Source: Paraglaciecola mesophila KMM 241 (GTDB lineage: Bacteria; Pseudomonadota; Gammaproteobacteria; Enterobacterales; Alteromonadaceae). Taken from it: a stretch of DNA of 40,576 nucleotides. The stretch lies in assembly GCF_000315015.1 (NCBI RefSeq), contig NZ_BAEP01000058.1, positions 1 to 40,576 on the forward strand, in the 5' to 3' direction. The notes below the pieces were generated by a model. The model did no database searches. It saw only the letters and a program-made list of their open reading frames with translations, and was not told the DNA's origin. Made by a program: the position numbers and the translations under genes. Positions 35,634 to 40,576 of the stretch are shown piece by piece (position 1 is the stretch's first letter; every line of letters starts with the position of its first letter).

Positions 35634-37007
35634 TTAATTGCAGCTTCCTAGTAATGTCCATGAGGAATCGCTACCTGGCAAACTATTGGTGTACCAGTTT
35701 GCTTGATAAGCATTGCCTTGATATTGCATCTGGTCGCCTGTGTTATTGTGGGTATTGGCCCCACCGGCATAATCTGCTTGAACCCAGTTAGGGCAGCTAT
35801 TTATTGCACTGCAATCAGTGCCACTGCCTGTTGTTTGCGGGCAACCGCTCGCATCTACATCTGTGCCTTGAGGTGTATCGGGGCATTGGTCTGTGATATC
35901 GCTAACACCGTCAGCATCAGAATCGGCTATCGCACAACCAATAATATCGACTGTTGTACCAGTGGGGGTGTTGTCGCATTGGTCATCACTGTCGTTCACT
36001 CCGTCGCCATCACTATCTAAATTGACGACACTCGAGTCCCACCCTTTAATAATTGATTTCACTTTTGTGCCAGACGCGGTCAATGAATTCCAGCTTCCGC
36101 CGGGAGTAAAAGTGGAAGCGCCTTCGGCTTTATCGTTCAGCGCCCAATTAGCGTGGCTGATATTATTTGCTTTAAAAAAAGCCATCCATGCATCGGTTTC
36201 ATTTGCGTTTACTGCGCCATTGCCGTCAGCATTGACGGTACCCCACTCGGTGGCGAAGAGTGCGATGCCGTTGTTCATAGCCGTTTGGGCCTTATTGCGC
36301 AGTGACTCGCCGTGTGTGCCGGCGTAAAAATGGAGTGTGTAGGCAATATTGGCGCGATCGATTGGATCTTGTGAGGCCACATCAACATCTTGAGACCAAG
36401 TAGGTGTGCCAACCACAATTAGGCTATTCGGATCAATTGCACGTATTTTATCGATTAGTGTTTCTGCATAAGGCTTAATGTCATTGGCCCATGAAATTTG
36501 CAATGGCTCATTATAGATTTCATAAATAACGTTGTCGTAGGTGCCATACTTATTAGCGACTTCTTCGAAAAATTTTACGGCAGTGGCCTGATCCGTATGG
36601 GCCTCGTGACTATGAAAGTCAATAATGACATACATGTCTTGTTCAATCGCAGCGTTTACGACTGTGTCAAGGCGGCTCATGTTACCGTCCCAGTCAAAAT
36701 TCAAGCTACCCGCCGTATTCACACCATGGCCTATAGCGGCTCGTATTACATTCGCACCAAACTCTGACTTTGCACTTGCAACGGCTTGCGCAGTATAGAA
36801 TTTCTCGCCACCCCAACCGGTATTACTCCAAAATAGACTGTTACCCGCAAAGCTCACCGGTGTGCCACCTGTCACAATTTGATTTCCACTGACATTTAGT
36901 GGAGGAACAGCGGCTTCACTCATAATCGCCACTCCGGCCATTATAGCCAAAGGCAAACTAGTGCGTTTTAAACGGTCTTTTATAGATGTACGTAATACAT
37001 GTTTCAT
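35634..37007 (-). CDS. celG: Secreted GH5 endoglucanase with TSP3 repeats and C-terminal CBM
   Basis: A 457-residue secreted cellulase. Signal peptide about 1-32, then a GH5 domain (to about 325) with IYEIYNEP (acid/base Glu167) and FATEWGT (nucleophile Glu254). A linker of two thrombospondin type-3-like Ca2+ repeats (331-390, [14 protein letters not shown] and [14 protein letters not shown]) leads to a CBM5/12-like domain (399-457) with [10 protein letters not shown] and [12 protein letters not shown]. The layout matches cold-adapted CelG/Cel5G of Pseudoalteromonas, where the acidic linker is long and flexible. Two palindromes lie upstream. Confidence 0.9.
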   Translation of the reverse strand: MKHVLRTSIKDRLKRTSLPLAIMAGVAIMSEAAVPPLNVSGNQIVTGGTPVSFAGNSLFWSNTGWGGEKFYTAQAVASAKSEFGANVIRAAIGHGVNTAGSLNFDWDGNMSRLDTVVNAAIEQDMYVIIDFHSHEAHTDQATAVKFFEEVANKYGTYDNVIYEIYNEPLQISWANDIKPYAETLIDKIRAIDPNSLIVVGTPTWSQDVDVASQDPIDRANIAYTLHFYAGTHGESLRNKAQTAMNNGIALFATEWGTVNADGNGAVNANETDAWMAFFKANNISHANWALNDKAEGASTFTPGGSWNSLTASGTKVKSIIKGWDSSVVNLDSDGDGVNDSDDQCDNTPTGTTVDIIGCAIADSDADGVSDITDQCPDTPQGTDVDASGCPQTTGSGTDCSAINSCPNWVQADYAGGANTHNNTGDQMQYQGNAYQANWYTNSLPGSDSSWTLLGSCN

Positions 37008-37140
37008 TAAAACTCCTTGAAATTAATTATTGATCTAATTGTATTAATCGTTCATGTGCAAAATTTGAGTGCTGAAATTCTGTCTTTCTCAACACCTGTT
37101 GCACATCGATAAATCAAGCGGTATAAGCGAGAATATTGCT

Positions 37141-37169
37141 AATTAAGGGTAATATAATTACCCTTAATT
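37141..37169. promoter_or_regulatory. 13-bp-arm palindrome upstream of celG
   Basis: AATTAAGGGTAAT-ATA-ATTACCCTTAATT is a perfect inverted repeat about 135-160 nt before the cellulase start. It is a good operator candidate for a sugar-responsive regulator. Confidence 0.55.
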
Positions 37170-37299
37170 TGTGAGTAGGCGAAATTTGTGCCAAGTGTCT
37201 TTGTTTTTTTAAGTGACTGTTTTTAAAGGTTTGTTTTTAATTTAATGAACGCTGAAATTAGTAGCTGTCGGTGATAAGGGACGAATATTAATTACGTTT

Positions 37300-37319
37300 A
37301 ATATTATCGGAATAATATT
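37300..37319. promoter_or_regulatory. Second AT-rich palindrome upstream of celG
   Basis: AATATTAT-CGGA-ATAATATT with 8-bp arms. It may be a further regulator site, though the base composition makes chance more likely than for the 13-bp palindrome. The remainder of the gap (37320-37811) shows no supported gene. Confidence 0.35.
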
Positions 37320-37811
37320 TTCGTCAAATCTTGAAATGTTAAAGCGGGAGTCAGAGGCTAAGCCTGCTCAAATTTGAGTCGCGTAATTGAGCAAGGACAA
37401 GATGATGCTTCACATGTCTTTTATTTGTATGCACAGTGGTATTCATCGGTTCAGGTAAAGTATCATCGTCAATAAACGCCAAGCTTTGCTCACAAGCAAA
37501 ACCGTTTGTTGCAGTTGAAGTGATTGCTAGCCCGCTGCAAGAGCTAACTGACTTTTCGACACCGAATAAAAATGCTCAAGCGCTATTTCCCCTGAAGACT
37601 ATTTTTAGATGTGATGTTCTAAAACGAATAACGAGACGAACAAGTCAAAAAGTGGATCAAATAGAGCAAGTAACTCAAGTGAGTTGCTAGGGGAGAATTA
37701 AGAGGAGGTTATAGAGGAGCAATGCAAGACTCAGTAAAAGCATCGCCCCATGGGGGCCGCTAAAAGGCTTATAGCAACTACGACAGCAACTATCAGCCCT
37801 ATTGTTTGTGA

Positions 37812-38837
37812 TTATTCAGGGCTAATACTGACCAGCTGCTTGCCGAAGTTTTTGCCTTTGAGCATTCCTTGGAATGCAGGTATCGATTGTTCAATGCCCT
37901 CAACGATTGATTCTCGATACACCAATTGGCCATCTTTAACCCACTGCGCCAATTTTTGCGTGGTTTGTTGGTGTTGGTCTTGCCATTCAGTTTGCACAAA
38001 AAACCGAGCGGTGGGAGGGGTAGGGGACGTCGCCAAAATATCTTGCGGCGTTTGTACCTTGCTTAAATCAGTATCGTTATAATTTGAAACATAGCCGCAA
38101 ATGGGCACTCTAGCGCCTGAGTTGAGTAGCTTAGCCACCGCCCGGGTTACATCACCACCTACGTTCTCAAAATAGATATCGATACCATTGGGGCAGGCTT
38201 GTTGTAAGTCTTTTTCAAGATTACCTGCCTTGTAATCTACGCAGGCATCAAAGCCGAGCTCATCAACTACGAACTGACATTTTTCGCTGCCACCTGCGAT
38301 GCCAATGACTTTACAGCCGCACATCTTGCCTAACTGACCTACAATGCCACCAACAGCGCCTGAGGCGGCAGAGACCACTAAGGTATCGCCTTGTTGCGGT
38401 TTACCGATTTCGGTTAACCCGAAATACGCCGTACGGCCAGTCATACCCGCCGCGCCAAGGTAGGCTTGCAACGGAATGCCCATCTCCTGAATTTTGTACA
38501 TCATGGGCGCGTCATCCGGTTTTATGAAGTATTCCTGCCAGCCGCCATAAGCGGTAATACGATCGCCCACTGCGTATTTGGTTGAGCGTGACTCCATTAC
38601 CTCACCGACCACTTCACCTGTCATTGTGCCGCCAATAGGGGTAGGCGCTGCATATGATTTCATGTCATTCATGCGCGGGCGCATGTAAGGGTCTAACGAT
38701 AACCACACAGTGCGCACCAGTATTTCGCCTTCAGCAAGTGAGACGAGAGGTTGCTCTTCAATTCTAAAATCATCATTTTGCGGCTCGCCATTGGGTCTTT
38801 TTGCTAATACAACGGCGCGGTTTACATATTGAGACAT
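37812..38837 (-). CDS. NADP-dependent oxidoreductase, CurA/prostaglandin-reductase-like
   Basis: A 341-residue zinc-free medium-chain dehydrogenase. The N-terminal half shows PNGEPQNDDFRIEE and LSLDPYMRPRMND, typical of the CurA/LTB4-dehydrogenase group. The Rossmann motif AASGAVGGIVGQLGKMCGCK (about 156-175) binds NADPH, and YFENVGGD follows. Relatives reduce double bonds of alpha,beta-unsaturated ketones or curcumin. The substrate here is unknown. Confidence 0.9.
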   Translation of the reverse strand: MSQYVNRAVVLAKRPNGEPQNDDFRIEEQPLVSLAEGEILVRTVWLSLDPYMRPRMNDMKSYAAPTPIGGTMTGEVVGEVMESRSTKYAVGDRITAYGGWQEYFIKPDDAPMMYKIQEMGIPLQAYLGAAGMTGRTAYFGLTEIGKPQQGDTLVVSAASGAVGGIVGQLGKMCGCKVIGIAGGSEKCQFVVDELGFDACVDYKAGNLEKDLQQACPNGIDIYFENVGGDVTRAVAKLLNSGARVPICGYVSNYNDTDLSKVQTPQDILATSPTPPTARFFVQTEWQDQHQQTTQKLAQWVKDGQLVYRESIVEGIEQSIPAFQGMLKGKNFGKQLVSISPE

Positions 38838-39040
38838 AGTGAACTCCTACTTGCTGTGGTTAATCTAGCTTGGGTTATTAACTAAATGGCTTGTTAACGT
38901 TGAGCGATCAATATTCTGTGGGCTGAATAAATCGTCGGGTTATTCGAATAACACTTAGTTGAACATATTCGAGCGATTTCTTGTGCACAATAGCCATTGT
39001 AAAAAATGATAAGTCACTATTATTTTTTTCTATAAGCTGA

Positions 39041-39079
39041 CGCAAAACGCAAAACGCAAAACGCAAAACGCAAAACGCA
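39041..39079. repeat. CGCAAAA heptamer tandem repeat
   Basis: Five perfect copies of CGCAAAA followed by a partial copy (CGCA). Its unit is not a multiple of three and it lies in non-coding DNA, about 205 nt beyond the CurA-like start. It could vary in copy number by slippage. Confidence 0.85.
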
Positions 39080-39098
39080 GAAAAGCCCAGATAGCAAA

Positions 39099-39120
39099 AA
39101 GCCAGCATTAATGCTGGCTT
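39099..39120. terminator. Perfect 22-bp palindrome, possible terminator
   Basis: AAGCCAGCATTAATGCTGGC followed by TT. On the minus strand it is followed by TTTTT, so it could act as a terminator or backup terminator for the SDR gene. Confidence 0.55.
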
Positions 39121-39191
39121 AACACCGTCAACTTATTCTAATACGGGGCAACTCATTGCTAAATTGTGGCAAAGAGCTGGTAAAGCATAAG

Positions 39192-39223
39192 GCTCGGTTC
39201 AAACTCTCTCGTTTGAACCGAGC
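39192..39223. terminator. Hairpin downstream of the SDR gene
   Basis: Stem GCTCGGTTCAAAC/GTTTGAACCGAGC with a TCTCTC loop, 20 nt after the SDR stop. No long T-run follows, so it may protect the 3' end rather than terminate alone. Confidence 0.55.
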
Positions 39224-39243
39224 GGTTTAAGTCCTAATACTGC

Positions 39244-40014
39244 TTACCCAGCATTCGCCACTTGGCCACCGTCTAACACAACAGTGTGGCCGCATACGTA
39301 ATTACTCGCACGTGAGCAAAGGTAAATTGCGGTACCAGCCACATCAGCCAGCTCACCCACTTTGCGCGCAGGAAGGCTATCAGCAATCTCTTGCTCATGA
39401 CCCTGTAATTGTTTTGTCATCTTGCTTGGGAAAAACCCAGGGGCAATCCCATTAATATTGACGTTAGTTGGGCGAATATCTGCTGCCATATGGCGTGTCA
39501 ATTGGATAACCGCTGCCTTACTCGCAGAATACGAATAATTGTTCATGTGAGGGTGAGTAAGCCCGTTAACAGACGCAATATTGACGATCCGTGAGGGCTC
39601 GTTCGCGTCGCCTGCTGAACGAAGCGCGGGCAATAAGCGTTGGCTCAAAAAGAAAATAGACTTCACGTTTAAATCCATGACTTTATCCCAACCTGATTCT
39701 GGGAACTCTTCTACTGGTGCTCCCCAGGCAGCACCTGCATTGTTGATAAGAATGTCTATTTTCGGCTCGCGTTTAAGCATTTCTTCAGCGAAGGCATCAA
39801 CTCCTGCCATGGTCGATAAATCAGATTGAATCGCTATGCACTCACCTAAACCGGATAGTTTAGCGGCGGTTTGCTCAAGCTGTTCAAGTTTGCGCGAAGT
39901 GATATAGGTTTTAACGCCATTTTCCACAAAGCCACGGGCGATCATGGCGCCTATTCCACTAGAGCCACCCGTAACCACTGCAATTTTGCCTGCCACTGAA
40001 AAAAAATTATTCAT
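39244..40014 (-). CDS. Short-chain dehydrogenase/reductase
   Basis: A 256-residue NAD(P)-dependent oxidoreductase of the classical SDR type. Cofactor motif VVTGGSSGIGAMIARGF (14-30), NNAGAAWG, catalytic Ser in IVNIASVNG and YSASKAA with the catalytic Tyr and Lys. The C-terminus GHTVVLDGGQVANAG is common to SDRs. The substrate cannot be inferred; it stands alone. Confidence 0.9.
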   Translation of the reverse strand: MNNFFSVAGKIAVVTGGSSGIGAMIARGFVENGVKTYITSRKLEQLEQTAAKLSGLGECIAIQSDLSTMAGVDAFAEEMLKREPKIDILINNAGAAWGAPVEEFPESGWDKVMDLNVKSIFFLSQRLLPALRSAGDANEPSRIVNIASVNGLTHPHMNNYSYSASKAAVIQLTRHMAADIRPTNVNINGIAPGFFPSKMTKQLQGHEQEIADSLPARKVGELADVAGTAIYLCSRASNYVCGHTVVLDGGQVANAG

Positions 40015-40194
40015 CTACGTTCCTTATCTTATTAAAGCGCCAAGCATAAGGCGCTTAGTTATTTTTGTTTTTATGCACTTGGTCTGGGGTAACAATGCCA
40101 AGGGCGATTCACAAACAGGCTGCAATTGCTGCTTATATCCATGGTGCTGATCTAAATATAAGAGCCAAGTTCGCGGCTAATGTTTTGGCTGGTT

Positions 40195-40434
40195 CTAGTT
40201 CTTGGCTCGCGTCCTTTCTCGAAAAAAGCCAAATACTGAATAAGCAACGAGCGCGAAGCAAATTGCGGCAACTGCACCAGCAGGGTAGGCCATTAAAGCC
40301 ATGCCGGTATCCCAGCCGTAGATAGCCATAACAAGGCATATCACACCCAAAGAGAATTCTATTAATAAACTTTCCCAAGGTAGTTTTTGGTCTGAATTAA
40401 CAGGCCTAGCAAAAAAATTCACTTTATAGGGCAT
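40195..40434 (-). CDS. Small hypothetical membrane protein
   Basis: A 79-residue protein with two predicted transmembrane helices (about 24-42 and 47-69) and a basic C-terminus (FRERTRAKN). I do not recognise a family. It precedes the SDR gene on the same strand but is separated by 180 nt. Confidence 0.5.
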   Translation of the reverse strand: MPYKVNFFARPVNSDQKLPWESLLIEFSLGVICLVMAIYGWDTGMALMAYPAGAVAAICFALVAYSVFGFFRERTRAKN

Positions 40435-40576
40435 TTATCTTCATCCTTAACGTTACATTGGTTGCTATTTTCTTGAGCGCATTACTTATAAAAAACACCT
40501 AAAAAAATGGCACCTAAAAGATTGCACCTAAAACGCAGCTCCTAAACCGTTGCACTTCAATGCAACCCATCCTAAA

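Noticed and set aside
35893-36327. 144-residue plus-strand ORF
   Set aside because: Complement of the GH5 cellulase gene, whose motifs are unambiguous.
37436-37690. 84-residue ORF in the gap between celG and the CurA-like gene
   Set aside because: No ribosome site, no recognised domain and random-looking composition.
38908-39108. 66-residue minus-strand ORF over the heptamer repeat
   Set aside because: The repetitive translation arises from CGCAAAA copies; no ribosome site or domain.

Overview
The window looks like chromosome of a marine gammaproteobacterium of the Alteromonadales (Alteromonas/Paraglaciecola/Pseudoalteromonas-like). This is inferred from gene content: the yeaG-yeaH-ycgB stress operon, MotY of sodium-type polar flagella next to RNase T, a CelG-like cold-marine cellulase, GlpQ, a NhaC-family transporter behind MetJ boxes, and attC sites of the type found in marine gammaproteobacteria. 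No rRNA or tRNA gene was recognised.

Region 1 (1-2102) is the most unusual part. It is a protein-free array of eight related units, all read on the minus strand, with the first cut by the window edge. Each complete unit is 96-103 nt from a conserved GAACTA to an 8-T tract. It contains a variable stretch of about 15 nt, then GGTCATA, then an almost invariant G/U-rich core (GTGTGTTTTAGTTTATGTG), then a Rho-independent terminator. The terminator stems differ between units by compensatory changes and G.U pairs that make sense only for a minus-strand RNA. I read this as a family of tandem small RNAs with an exchangeable guide-like segment near the 5' end. I know of no described family that it matches.

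Region 2 (2258-8975): a lytic-transglycosylase-like lipoprotein, a DUF1801 protein, then a fatty-acid module. The module has an acyl-CoA synthetase, a TetR regulator, a dienoyl-CoA isomerase and a FadH-type 2,4-dienoyl-CoA reductase. Two near-identical 13-bp operators overlap the divergent TetR/isomerase promoters. Together these genes suit activation and auxiliary beta-oxidation of unsaturated fatty acids.

Region 3 (8992-20666): LysR regulator divergent from aldo/keto reductase, GlcG/HbpS-like protein and lipoprotein alpha-amylase, followed by a MITE-like element. Then come a MetJ-box-controlled NhaC/MetT-type transporter, a DUF2846-like lipoprotein, a CPA1 Na+/H+ antiporter, a short BLUF photoreceptor, a large choice-of-anchor lipoprotein with collagen-like triplets, and a cupin.

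Region 4 (about 20667-22440) is AT-rich and accessory. Two small secreted-protein genes are each followed by an attC-like site, so they look like orphan integron cassettes; no integrase is visible.

Region 5 (22571-40434) is mostly core: YacL, YgjP-like and VF530 proteins; SpoVR, DUF444 and PrkA; SodB; monothiol glutaredoxin; Bfd with a Fur-like box; a 2-Cys peroxiredoxin; RNase T; MotY; GlpQ; GloA; a guanidinium exporter behind a guanidine-II riboswitch; a GH5-TSP3-CBM cellulase with upstream palindromes; a CurA-like oxidoreductase; an SDR; and a small membrane protein.
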